NCBI GenBank assembly: GCA_016777395.1
Contig: JADHRO010000079.1
Coordinates: forward strand, 1-8,678
Direction: 5' to 3'
Origin: Chitinophagales bacterium
GTDB taxonomy: Bacteria; Bacteroidota; Bacteroidia; Chitinophagales; UBA8649
DNA: 8,678 nucleotides
A program made the position numbers and the translations under genes. The notes beneath the pieces were generated by a model. That model searched no databases. It saw only the letters and a list, made by a program, of their open reading frames with translations, and had not been told where the DNA came from. Positions 1-8,265 of this stretch are shown here, piece after piece (within the stretch, counting starts at the first letter, position 1; every line of letters begins with the position of its first letter).

Positions 1-195
1 AAACTCAAAATCGCTTTGCAGCTCAAAGATTTTGACATATTGGATTTATTCAATTCAGTTGACTTACGTATAAGCAAGCATGAGTTAAGCGCATTTTTTA
101 GAAATCCTAAGCAAAGTCAATATAGAGAATGTCAAGATCAATTCCTTCGGAATTTCTTATATGGCTTAAAGAAGAAACATCGGCCAGAAAACTAA
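1..195 (+). CDS. DUF1456 (YehS-like) family protein, C-terminal fragment
   Basis: Frame 1 is open from the first base to a TAA at 193-195, giving 64 residues. The gene is cut by the window edge, so its start is not visible. The fragment contains the family's typical pattern: a KLKIALQLKD helix, an ISKHELSAFFRNP segment, YREC, then QFLRNFLYGLK near the end. DUF1456 proteins such as E. coli YehS are about 150 residues long and hold two copies of this small helical domain. What is seen here fits the second copy plus a short basic tail (KKKHRPEN). The biochemical function of the family is unknown to me, although the surface is basic and small. The gene converges with the A2M gene, with 25 bp between stop codons and no obvious hairpin terminator. 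Family assignment rests on recalled motif similarity. Confidence 0.85.
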   Translation, partial: KLKIALQLKDFDILDLFNSVDLRISKHELSAFFRNPKQSQYRECQDQFLRNFLYGLKKKHRPEN

Positions 196-220
196 ATCAG
201 TCCACTAGCCTTAATTTCAG

Positions 221-3200
221 TTACTCCTTTATTTCGATCCATCCAGCTCCATGGTATGAATGGTATTCGCCGTTATACATTGCATCTGCTCCCACAGGCC
301 CCATCTTATACTTACCAGGAGAGACTGCGCGAACTACGTAGTAATAATCTTGTGTTTTACCATTACTAACATACACATCATCAAAGAAGTTAATTCGATC
401 ATCTCTGATGTCCATATAATCTGGATAAGATTTATTCTTAATCCATTGTACTCCAGGAACATCGTCAATACGCGGATTTTCAATTTCAAAGCCTGCGGGT
501 AACATATCCGTAATCACCACATTCTCTACTCTACTATAATCAGCCGTAATGCTCAGTTTAATGACAATTAAATCATTCTGCTCAAATGAATTTCCTCTTA
601 TAAGGTTTCCATATCTATCATAAAAAGTTTTTCTCACCTTCAAGTGATTATCTTCTTCTGTGTATGAGCCATCCTTGGTAATACCTTCTGCTTCAAAATA
701 GTAAAACACGTTTCCTTTACCTTCAGCAACTAGCTCTATCTTTTTATCTGCTAAGTCAGCACTTCCTAGCTCTAAAACACCAGATGTATAGTTGCCAATA
801 ACTTTCCCATCGGCCTTAACACTAGCACTTACATCAGATTCATTCGCCAACTTAGCAATCTTACCTAACGCCAAGAAACTAAAGATTCTATCTTGAGTGT
901 TCAAATAGTACTTTTTGTTGCGTAGATATTCACTGATATGTTTGGCCATTACCCCTACATCTTTATGATTAGGATCCACAGTTAACAAAGCATTCAGAGC
1001 TATCGCTTCATCCCGAACTGGAGAATAAAAAGATCCACCAAACTGCCTATTCGCATCTTCATTTTCAAAAGAATTAGGTAATAAGCTTTTTCCCTTTTCT
1101 TTATCCCCGGCTAACACATAAGCTGCGGCCAATAAGTATTGACCATCCATGGATAATAAGGAGGTATTCGTCTTATAGTAATTCATTAAACTAACATCTG
1201 CCTTGTCCGCAAGTGCCAATACATACAAGCTATAAGGAACCTCTTTAGGTGCGATTTTTTTACTTAAGCTTCGCTTGTAATAATAGTCGATGGTCTTCTT
1301 ACTTTTCAATTTATTCTTTAAATATCCAAGCATGGTATTTAAGAATTCCTCGTCCACATTAAACCCTGCTTCTTTGGCTTCAACAAGGAAATGAGCGGTA
1401 TAGGCAGTCACCCACCAATTCTCGCAATCCCCGCAAGCATCCCACATTGTTACGGCCCCATTGTACAACTGACGCATTTTCAGCTTATTCATAGCCGCCG
1501 CTATATTCTGAACGATATTCTCACTCTGATCATCTTTATTATATAAAGCGCTCACCAAATCCTTATAATACAATTGAGGGAATACAGCAGAGACTGTTTG
1601 CTCACTGCAGCCATAAGGATAACGAACGAGATAGTCTAAATCATCAGCAAATTCAACCATAGGATTTTTACTTATCAGCAATTTATAGTCTGCTGTTTCC
1701 TTTAAGAACTTACCATGACCTCCATTCAACTTGACCGAGTTACCTGCACTTAAACTACCCGATTCCGTTTGTTTTATTAATGGGCTTGAAGGTCTAACCG
1801 CAATAGCAGTTTCTTCAGTAAAAGTTTCACCAAAAGCCGTGCAGCTTACCGAGATCATACCATTCCCTAATGCTTGTTCAGCATAAACCTTATACACAAT
1901 TCGATTCTCCGCCTTGCCGCCTATGGAAACGTTTTCTTTAGAACTACCAACAACCTTAAGAGGACCAGAAACACTTATGCTTGATTTAGCGCTTGCTGAA
2001 TTCTTAGTAGTATTTGTTAATGTACTGGCTATATATGCCGTATCTCCAGGACTCAAAAAACGTGGGATAGAAGAACTTATCACTATAGGGTCGGCTACGA
2101 TAATCTGTTTGTCTACCGATCCAAATGCCTTGCCTTTATGACCAACAGCCATTACTCTAAGACTCCCAGAAAATTGAGGAATATCAATATCAAAGCTAGC
2201 TTCTCCAAAAGCATTGGTCTTTATCAATCCACTCCAGTAGCTCACTAACTTGACCCGCTTATTCTGAAAGGGATTCACTCGCTTACTCATATCAAAACCG
2301 TCATCACCCCCACTCGAGTTCGAAGAGCTTATTTCCGGTAAAAGAAATGGATAGATATCGGCTGAACTTACTTGAAGCGCTCTTCGCTGATAGAAATAAT
2401 CATAGGGCTTAGGAGTATTAAAACCTCCAACCTGCAAAATCCCTTCATCCACCACCGCAATACTAACCATGGCATTCGGGGCTCCTTTTACCGTAATTTT
2501 TTGAGAGATATTTGAACGAGATTCATCAGCCGATTCTATTGACATTTTAGTATGTCGACGTTCATCTTCAACTTTTATAGATTGAAAACCATGCGCAACA
2601 GTTAAAGGGAACTCCGTTGCTTCATGCGGCTTAAACAAAGTAGCCGTAACATATACATTAGGTAAGAAAGCTTCTTCCATATTAATGCTGATCTCAGCCG
2701 AACGCTTATCTGTATTTACATAGAAGTGTTGCAACACATCCTTACCCTCAACAGTAACCAACATCTTCCCTTGGAATGGCGTCTTAAACAAGACCTTTGC
2801 CTTATCACCTACATGATAACTCTCCTTGTCCATTTCAATATCAATTCGACCTTCATTATCCACTTCAAAAGAAGATAAATATGTTCTTCCATAACCGTAA
2901 GCATAGAAATATTGACTTACATATTTTCCATTCACATCAGGATTGTACACTCGAATTTCATACTCCCCCGAAATAGTAGGGGTGTAATTGAAAATAGCCT
3001 CGCCATTTAAGCTAATTGTCTTATCAATTAGCTTCTTTTCTACTTTGTTAGATTCGTATCTAAAATACGATCCAGATTTATTTAATACCGTTTGATATTC
3101 ATGCTTAATTACCTGAATTTTTGCATCAACTCCACTCTTCGCTTTCCCCTCTTTATCGACTACGACTAAGGGAACTTTCATAGCGGTATTTGTAGCTATA

Positions 3201-5602
3201 TAATAATTAAAATCGCCTATTCCATAAAACAAATCCTGTGTGTAAATATCCAGTGTGTTTTTTCTATTTACCGGCCTTCCCGTTTCATCAAAAACAGTGG
3301 TCAAAATAGAGGCTTGAATGACGCCCATATTTCTAAAATATTCATGCATAGTTATAGATTCAACTACCTCTCCATTATCAGCTGTTTTCCCCTCCCAATA
3401 ATCCACATCAAAATAGCTATCTGTATTCCTAATATTGAAAGAATAATCATTAAATTCTTTTGGACTAAAATATTTTCTACGATACGAGACTTCAACTTGA
3501 TAATCTCGATTACTCGCTGGTGGTCCAAACAAATTTTGAGCTTGAATTTTTAAAATAGATTCGTTATTTTTTACTGTCAACTCTTTGCTAGACAATGAGG
3601 TCTTCACTTTAATTCTATCCGGCATAAACTCCTCAACCATCACATTCTTAGAAGCCAACAACACGTCGTTTGAAGTGTACAAATAAATTGAGTACAAACC
3701 AGTAACTGCATCTGCAGCAACCGTGAAATTAGATGCTAAAGAGCCTTCATCATTTAAGCTCTTTTTAATCGTTTTCAAGCGCTTGCCCATTGGATTCAAA
3801 ATCTCTATTCGAATAGGCAATGTGCCTGGTGAAACCCAAGACTGATTTCTTATTATAGACGCAAAATTGATGATTTCACCAGGTCGATAAATATTTCTTT
3901 CTAGGTAAATGAATGTTTGCAAACCATTTGGCAAATCTCTATATCCACCAACATCAAAACGAGATGTTTCTACTCGCCCATCATGCATGTTTAGTATAGA
4001 AAAATCGCCATTTTTTGAAGCGGTGATTAGAGCGGGTTCAAACCCTGAAAAATTTGAATTTTTGAGACTTAAATTTACGCTTCCATCAGAGGATGACAGC
4101 CCTTCAGCAACTAGCTGATTATTTCTACCAAAAACTTTAACATCTACCCCGCTCAGCGACTCCGTAGTTTTTAAAGAATTCACAAAAACACTAATTTTAT
4201 TTTGACCTTTCTTAGCAATAATCCCAAGGTCACTTTTACTTATATATTTCGCATCATTTAACCAATAATCTTCCGTCGATTGTACCTTAACAAAATAGAT
4301 TCCATTATACGCATTCAACTCATCTTTAAAATCCAAATTTAATAGGCTTGAACTTCCAACTTTACTTAGTTTTTCCGTCTTAAATTTTTTCTCCCATAAC
4401 AAATCTTGTTCTTGTAATTCTCCGTAATAATAATCGTTGTAATAGTAGTCATCATAATAATAGTTATTACCCAAATCTGAGCTTAAAATATTATTTTCAT
4501 AAAGCTTATACAGACTCACCTTAACTTCCTCTATATTGACAATTCTAATAGCCACATTCTGATTGCCGGCGGCAGACAAATACATCCCTTTGGAATTTTC
4601 AAACTCAATAGATGGCTCCAACTCTCCGAAGCTTACCTCAGTTAGATAATCAGCTTTCAAAGTACCTCCAACCATACCGTTCAATCCTTGCTTAACTTTG
4701 ACTGAATATCTAGTTTTAACATCAAAACCTGAACTTCTTATAATCAACTTATTACCCTCTACGTTCACAGTGAATTTAACTGAAGGACTTAATTCAATAA
4801 AATCCTTCACTTTCTCTTTCTGTATGCCTTGAGAGGTGTGTAATATCACATCACCATTAACACCGTCATGCTCCGTTTCTGTTTCAGTTATCTCAATTTT
4901 AAATGGAGACTTTAGTACGAGTAATTCTTCAAAATCCTCCTCTATACCTATAGAACCACCTATAGGTTTTAAGCCTTTTTTCAATCGCAGCTTAAACTCT
5001 TGATCTTCATCTACTAGTTCCAAATTACTAAGGTCAAAGCTTGCAAAATAGCTTTCACCATCTTCTAAAAGACTCAAGTTTACTTGCTCATCATTATTGC
5101 TCAACTCTATTAACTTAGCCACTTCTTTAGGAAGAATATTATAATTAAACCGCGTCTGCATTAGCGCTGATGTGCTTCCATTATCATCTAAGTACCAAAA
5201 TAAATTGGATGATTCTATCCGAAGATTTGGGGTATGGAACTCCATATCGTCGATATCCATACTTTTAAAGGTGCTATTTACATCCAACAATTTATTGGTG
5301 AAACTTGCCGTATAGTTTGTAGCCGGAAGTAGAGGTTCATTCGGTGAAAAACTTAACTCGTTTGCACCAACCCACCGATATTGACCTTCTATAGCTGGGC
5401 TAAATTTCAAATATTTCGCATCATCCCAGCTAAACTGAACAGAATCTGGAGCGATGACTTGATTAAAGGTGAAAAGAAAATTGCCATGAGTAGCTACTTC
5501 TCCTTCTATATTGGAGAAAGAAAGTGTAATTTGATTTTTATTTTTGCTACAAGAGGCTAAAATAAATAGGCCTAGATAAAATAAAAGGTGGATTCTTTTC
5601 AT
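221..5602 (-). CDS. Alpha-2-macroglobulin family lipoprotein (thioester-containing, periplasmic protease trap)
   Basis: This encodes 1793 residues, in the size range of bacterial A2Ms. The N-terminus is a lipoprotein signal: MKR, a hydrophobic stretch, then a lipobox LASC with lipidated Cys18. The residues after it (SKNKNQ) lack an acidic surface-export signal, so I infer anchoring that faces the periplasm. Domains in order: N-terminal beta-rich macroglobulin domains; a tyrosine-triplet stretch at 381-393; an MG2-like domain with YRPGE at 572-576; the bait-region domain, ending near the VDEGIL motif at about 1050; a Ser/Gly/Asp-rich linker at 1092-1102; the A2M domain from YWSG at 1122; a helical thioester domain containing GCSEQ (Cys1332, Gln1335); and a C-terminal beta domain from about 1620. 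The intact CxEQ motif predicts an internal thioester that covalently captures attacking proteases. A CxxC pair lies at 1390/1393. The start is an ATG at 5600-5602 placed directly before the signal peptide; no Shine-Dalgarno sequence is seen. The neighbour pbpC starts 53 bp away on the other strand, the classic functional partner. Confidence in the family is very high; the protease-trap role is inferred from homologues. Confidence 0.96.
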   Translation of the reverse strand: MKRIHLLFYLGLFILASCSKNKNQITLSFSNIEGEVATHGNFLFTFNQVIAPDSVQFSWDDAKYLKFSPAIEGQYRWVGANELSFSPNEPLLPATNYTASFTNKLLDVNSTFKSMDIDDMEFHTPNLRIESSNLFWYLDDNGSTSALMQTRFNYNILPKEVAKLIELSNNDEQVNLSLLEDGESYFASFDLSNLELVDEDQEFKLRLKKGLKPIGGSIGIEEDFEELLVLKSPFKIEITETETEHDGVNGDVILHTSQGIQKEKVKDFIELSPSVKFTVNVEGNKLIIRSSGFDVKTRYSVKVKQGLNGMVGGTLKADYLTEVSFGELEPSIEFENSKGMYLSAAGNQNVAIRIVNIEEVKVSLYKLYENNILSSDLGNNYYYDDYYYNDYYYGELQEQDLLWEKKFKTEKLSKVGSSSLLNLDFKDELNAYNGIYFVKVQSTEDYWLNDAKYISKSDLGIIAKKGQNKISVFVNSLKTTESLSGVDVKVFGRNNQLVAEGLSSSDGSVNLSLKNSNFSGFEPALITASKNGDFSILNMHDGRVETSRFDVGGYRDLPNGLQTFIYLERNIYRPGEIINFASIIRNQSWVSPGTLPIRIEILNPMGKRLKTIKKSLNDEGSLASNFTVAADAVTGLYSIYLYTSNDVLLASKNVMVEEFMPDRIKVKTSLSSKELTVKNNESILKIQAQNLFGPPASNRDYQVEVSYRRKYFSPKEFNDYSFNIRNTDSYFDVDYWEGKTADNGEVVESITMHEYFRNMGVIQASILTTVFDETGRPVNRKNTLDIYTQDLFYGIGDFNYYIATNTAMKVPLVVVDKEGKAKSGVDAKIQVIKHEYQTVLNKSGSYFRYESNKVEKKLIDKTISLNGEAIFNYTPTISGEYEIRVYNPDVNGKYVSQYFYAYGYGRTYLSSFEVDNEGRIDIEMDKESYHVGDKAKVLFKTPFQGKMLVTVEGKDVLQHFYVNTDKRSAEISINMEEAFLPNVYVTATLFKPHEATEFPLTVAHGFQSIKVEDERRHTKMSIESADESRSNISQKITVKGAPNAMVSIAVVDEGILQVGGFNTPKPYDYFYQRRALQVSSADIYPFLLPEISSSNSSGGDDGFDMSKRVNPFQNKRVKLVSYWSGLIKTNAFGEASFDIDIPQFSGSLRVMAVGHKGKAFGSVDKQIIVADPIVISSSIPRFLSPGDTAYIASTLTNTTKNSASAKSSISVSGPLKVVGSSKENVSIGGKAENRIVYKVYAEQALGNGMISVSCTAFGETFTEETAIAVRPSSPLIKQTESGSLSAGNSVKLNGGHGKFLKETADYKLLISKNPMVEFADDLDYLVRYPYGCSEQTVSAVFPQLYYKDLVSALYNKDDQSENIVQNIAAAMNKLKMRQLYNGAVTMWDACGDCENWWVTAYTAHFLVEAKEAGFNVDEEFLNTMLGYLKNKLKSKKTIDYYYKRSLSKKIAPKEVPYSLYVLALADKADVSLMNYYKTNTSLLSMDGQYLLAAAYVLAGDKEKGKSLLPNSFENEDANRQFGGSFYSPVRDEAIALNALLTVDPNHKDVGVMAKHISEYLRNKKYYLNTQDRIFSFLALGKIAKLANESDVSASVKADGKVIGNYTSGVLELGSADLADKKIELVAEGKGNVFYYFEAEGITKDGSYTEEDNHLKVRKTFYDRYGNLIRGNSFEQNDLIVIKLSITADYSRVENVVITDMLPAGFEIENPRIDDVPGVQWIKNKSYPDYMDIRDDRINFFDDVYVSNGKTQDYYYVVRAVSPGKYKMGPVGADAMYNGEYHSYHGAGWIEIKE
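4424..4462 (-). repeat. Tyrosine-triplet repeat within the A2M protein (residues 381-393)
   Basis: Residues 381-393 read YYYDDYYYNDYYY: three tyrosine triplets spaced by acidic/amide pairs, a period of five residues. Tyrosine codons are mixed (TAT and TAC) and the spacers use GAT, GAC and AAC, so the DNA is not a perfect repeat. The segment lies between two N-terminal macroglobulin-type domains, next to a polar sequence (GELQEQD), which suggests an exposed loop. The function is unknown. Confidence 0.8.
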
Positions 5603-5655
5603 TAAAGTTGATATTTAGGGTGTATTAGTAAAGTTAAGTAAAATAGTATATAATC
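5603..5655. promoter_or_regulatory. Divergent intergenic region between the A2M gene and pbpC
   Basis: This 53-bp, very AT-rich gap separates the ATG of the A2M gene from the proposed TTG of pbpC, so it probably holds or overlaps promoters for both directions. I found no convincing Bacteroidota promoter (TTTG, about 19 bp, TAnnTTTG) in either direction. The best near matches are TAACTTTA on the minus strand (5636 to 5629) and TATAAT on the plus strand (5649-5654), but neither has a suitable upstream element, and the second touches the proposed pbpC start. The promoters may therefore lie partly inside the opposite coding regions. The role is inferred from position only. Confidence 0.45.
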
Positions 5656-7977
5656 TTGCTGAAGGATAAGACGATAAAATTAAGGGGTTGGGCAAGTAAA
5701 TTGGTTTGGTTAATACCCTTATCATTTTTAGGGTTCTTCCTATTGCACCTACTCTTTCCAATTTCAACCGAAATAGACTATTCTCAAGTAGTAACCGATA
5801 GAAATGGTAAAATATTGCATAGTTTTTTAAGTAAAGATGAAAAGTGGAGGATTTACACAGAATTAGATGAAATTTCTGAAGAACTAAAGACAGCTATTGT
5901 TTATAAAGAAGATAAATACTTCAACTATCACTATGGGGTTAATCCGTTCGCCATGGGTCGAGCACTCTTTAATAATTTACTTATGCAGAAGCGAACATCT
6001 GGAGCGTCCACCATTACCATGCAAGTTGTCCGCTTATTGGAACCTCGACCAAGGACATATAGCAGCAAGATTATTGAGATCTTTCGTGCCACGCAACTAG
6101 AATGGAAATTGAGCAAAGATGAAATTTTTCAGCTCTACTTAAACCTAGTTCCTTATGGGGGCAATATAGAAGGCGTAAAAGCGGCATCCGTGCTATACTT
6201 CAACAAGCAGCCCAACAATTTAAGTATTGCAGAAATAACGACTTTAAGTATTATTCCTAATCGCCCATCTACCTTAAGAATTGGAAAGAATAATGATTTA
6301 ATAATTGTGGGACGAAACAAGTGGCTGCAACGATTTGAAGATAATCAAGTCTTTAGTGAAGAAAAAATTCAAGATGCTTTAGCCGAGCCCTTAGACGCGG
6401 AGCGACAATCATCTCCAAAGCAAGCTCATCATTTGAGTTATAGAATGAAGTACACCTACCCAAATACACCAATTATAGCTACGACTTTAGACCTTGAAAG
6501 ACAGCTAAACTGCGAGCATGTGGTGAGCAGCTATATGAAAACTAAAATGGGCTTCAACGTTCATAATGCCTCAGTAATAGTAATTGACAATGCTACAAGT
6601 GAAGTACTGGCCTATGTGGGGTCAGCAGATTTTTACGGCACTAAAGATGCTGGTCAAGTAGATGGAATTAGAGCGGTTCGGCAACCAGGCAGCACGCTAA
6701 AACCACTAGTATACGCACTTGCTTTTGATCAAGGCGTTCTAACACCCAAAATCACCCTTACCGATGTACCTGTTAACTACGATGGTTATAGCCCAGTTAA
6801 TTTCAATCAACAATACAAGGGATATGTGAGTGTAGAAACTGCCTTATCGCAAAGTTTAAACATTCCAGCTGTTAAAGCACTAAATCTTATAGGCGTAGAA
6901 ACTGCCAGTGATGCACTAGTCGATTGTGATTTTAAAACAATAAAGAAGCAACAGAAAATACTCGGCTTGTCTCTTGTTTTAGGAGGTTGTGGGGTGAGTT
7001 TAGAGGAGATGGCTGGATTATATGCCATGTTTGCCAATAAAGGGGTCTATAAGCCCCTGAGATACACTCTCAAAGACTTAAATGAGGAGAGCGAAGCCAT
7101 TGTTACCGAAGAGTCTGCATTTATGATTAGTGAAATTTTGACCAATCTAGAAAGACCCGACTTACCGAATTCTTGGCAAAACACAAAAAGCCTTCCTTTA
7201 ATCGCCTGGAAAACAGGCACCTCCTATGGTAGAAAGGATGCATGGAGCATTGGATACAACGATAGGTTTACCATTGGAGTGTGGGTAGGTAATTTTTCAG
7301 GTGAAGGAGTTCCCGAGTTAACCGGAGCAAATTTCGCAAGCCCGCTCCTCTTTAAAATATTCAAGGCGCTAGATTCTAATCCTTCAAAGAATTGGTTAAA
7401 AGCACCGAGTGAATTACCCTTTCGATTAGTTTGTTCTGAAACTGGATTAATCCCTAATGACTTTTGCGAGCATAAAGTTTTCGATTATTTCTTGCCGACT
7501 ATTTCTTCTAATACCAGTTGTCAGCATTTAAAAAAGTATTACATCAGTGAAAGCGAAGAATTTTCATACTGCATGAACTGTATTCCAGAAGCGGGATATG
7601 TTGAACGATGGTATCCTTACCATCCCGTAGAGATGTTAGCTTATTATCGCGACAATCACATTAGCTATACGCCTATCCCTAAGCACAATCCGGATTGCGA
7701 GCATTGGGATAGTTTTGATCCTCCTAAAATCGCCACTCCAACAGATGGGAGCACTTACTACATCATGAAAGACCAACCCGAAGCTCTTGTTTTAAGCAGT
7801 TATTCTGCTCGTGACGTTAATCAGGTTTTTTGGTTTATTAATAATCAAGTGTATGCCACTGCCAACAAAAATGAAAGTGTTTTGTTTTTACCGGAAAAAG
7901 AAGGCGTGTATAAAATCTCTTGTTCAGATGATAAGGGAAGGAACTCCAACATTGAAATAAGCATTGTTTTTATCTAA
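5656..7977 (+). CDS. pbpC: Penicillin-binding protein 1C (bifunctional peptidoglycan glycosyltransferase/transpeptidase)
   Basis: This 773-residue protein polymerises lipid II into glycan strands and carries a penicillin-binding transpeptidase domain. It is anchored in the inner membrane by a segment at about 14-36, after a basic N-terminus. The GT51 domain has the catalytic Glu85 in EDKYFNYHYG, GASTITMQ at 116-123, the PBP1C-typical LLEPRPRTY just after it, and the second glutamate probably Glu141 (SKIIE). The transpeptidase domain has STLK (Ser346 nucleophile, Lys349), SLN at 400-402 and KTGTS at 519-523. A linker with six cysteines (593, 604, 622, 639, 642, 681) leads to a BiPBP_C-like beta domain at about 690-773. 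The resemblance to E. coli PBP1C runs the whole length. No ATG is available: the frame is closed by TAG at 5644-5646, leaving TTG at 5656 as the best start, with CTG 5659 or ATA 5674 (7 nt after GAAGGA) as alternatives. It lies divergent to its usual partner, the A2M gene. Confidence 0.96.
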   Translation: MLKDKTIKLRGWASKLVWLIPLSFLGFFLLHLLFPISTEIDYSQVVTDRNGKILHSFLSKDEKWRIYTELDEISEELKTAIVYKEDKYFNYHYGVNPFAMGRALFNNLLMQKRTSGASTITMQVVRLLEPRPRTYSSKIIEIFRATQLEWKLSKDEIFQLYLNLVPYGGNIEGVKAASVLYFNKQPNNLSIAEITTLSIIPNRPSTLRIGKNNDLIIVGRNKWLQRFEDNQVFSEEKIQDALAEPLDAERQSSPKQAHHLSYRMKYTYPNTPIIATTLDLERQLNCEHVVSSYMKTKMGFNVHNASVIVIDNATSEVLAYVGSADFYGTKDAGQVDGIRAVRQPGSTLKPLVYALAFDQGVLTPKITLTDVPVNYDGYSPVNFNQQYKGYVSVETALSQSLNIPAVKALNLIGVETASDALVDCDFKTIKKQQKILGLSLVLGGCGVSLEEMAGLYAMFANKGVYKPLRYTLKDLNEESEAIVTEESAFMISEILTNLERPDLPNSWQNTKSLPLIAWKTGTSYGRKDAWSIGYNDRFTIGVWVGNFSGEGVPELTGANFASPLLFKIFKALDSNPSKNWLKAPSELPFRLVCSETGLIPNDFCEHKVFDYFLPTISSNTSCQHLKKYYISESEEFSYCMNCIPEAGYVERWYPYHPVEMLAYYRDNHISYTPIPKHNPDCEHWDSFDPPKIATPTDGSTYYIMKDQPEALVLSSYSARDVNQVFWFINNQVYATANKNESVLFLPEKEGVYKISCSDDKGRNSNIEISIVFI

Positions 7978-8015
7978 AAAAATGTATACCTAATATTAAT
8001 TTCATTGTCAACAAA

Positions 8016-8021
8016 AAAGGA
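8016..8021 (+). promoter_or_regulatory. Shine-Dalgarno-like site (AAAGGA) for the small membrane ORF
   Basis: AAAGGA ends 6 nt before the CTG at 8028, a good ribosome-binding spacing. No ATG, GTG or TTG is in frame upstream of it, so this site decides the proposed start. Shine-Dalgarno sites are often weak in Bacteroidota, which makes this one notable but not proof. Confidence 0.5.
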
Positions 8022-8027
8022 ACACAC

Positions 8028-8261
8028 CTGGAAGAAATTTGGTGGCTCGAATTAATCGGATATATTTTAATTCTTAATGGTGCCTGGCGCTCAATATGTC
8101 GTTTCCCTATGATCGTTGGCTTGTTTGGAGCGAACAAATTGGGCACCGCAAAAGGTGATCAAGTTGAAGAGAATGAAAAAAACATGTCAGAAATGAAAAA
8201 GGGAATTCCTTGGGCCATTGGAATGCTAGTTGTTGGACTAGTTGTAGTGTACTTATTCTAA
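8028..8261 (+). CDS. Small hypothetical protein with two predicted membrane segments
   Basis: This 77-residue reading frame ends at TAA 8259-8261. It begins MEEIWWLELIGYILILNGAW if CTG at 8028 is the start. Hydrophobic segments lie at about 4-20 and 60-77. They are separated by a basic stretch (Arg21, Arg25), a glycine-containing segment and a charged, Glu/Lys-rich loop (residues 42-58). The charge pattern suggests a membrane hairpin, but I do not recognise a family. The first in-frame ATG (8109) would remove the first hydrophobic segment and has no ribosome-binding site, so I prefer the CTG; a CTG start is rare and is the weak point. The gene lies 50 bp after pbpC on the same strand with no terminator seen between them, so co-transcription is possible. 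Its stop is 4 bp from that of the convergent SRPBCC gene, and filling the whole gap so neatly favours a real gene. Confidence 0.65.
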   Translation: MEEIWWLELIGYILILNGAWRSICRFPMIVGLFGANKLGTAKGDQVEENEKNMSEMKKGIPWAIGMLVVGLVVVYLF

Positions 8262-8265
8262 GTTA

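Noticed and set aside
196..220. Possible bidirectional terminator between the DUF1456 and A2M stops
   Set aside because: No inverted repeat with a reasonable stem could be found in these 25 bp.
129..341. Plus-strand 70-residue open frame overlapping the DUF1456 end and the A2M end
   Set aside because: It is out of frame with the recognisable DUF1456 sequence in the same place and runs antisense into the A2M C-terminus; its translation has no domain-like pattern.
1914..2141. Plus-strand open frame antisense to the A2M gene, with similar ones at 260-502, 3314-3553 and 3909-4118
   Set aside because: All lie inside the strongly supported A2M coding sequence on the other strand and look like chance frames.
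5539..5546. TATTTTTG, an exact match to the Bacteroidota -7 box TAnnTTTG on the plus strand, upstream of pbpC
   Set aside because: No TTG/TTTG lies at the proper spacing upstream (the nearest, TTG 5511-5513, gives about 25 bp instead of about 19), and AT-rich coding DNA yields such matches by chance.
5931..6116. Minus-strand open frame inside pbpC, with similar ones at 5897-6100 (+) and 6807-7037 (-)
   Set aside because: They cover the conserved glycosyltransferase or transpeptidase regions of PBP1C in other frames; no independent support.
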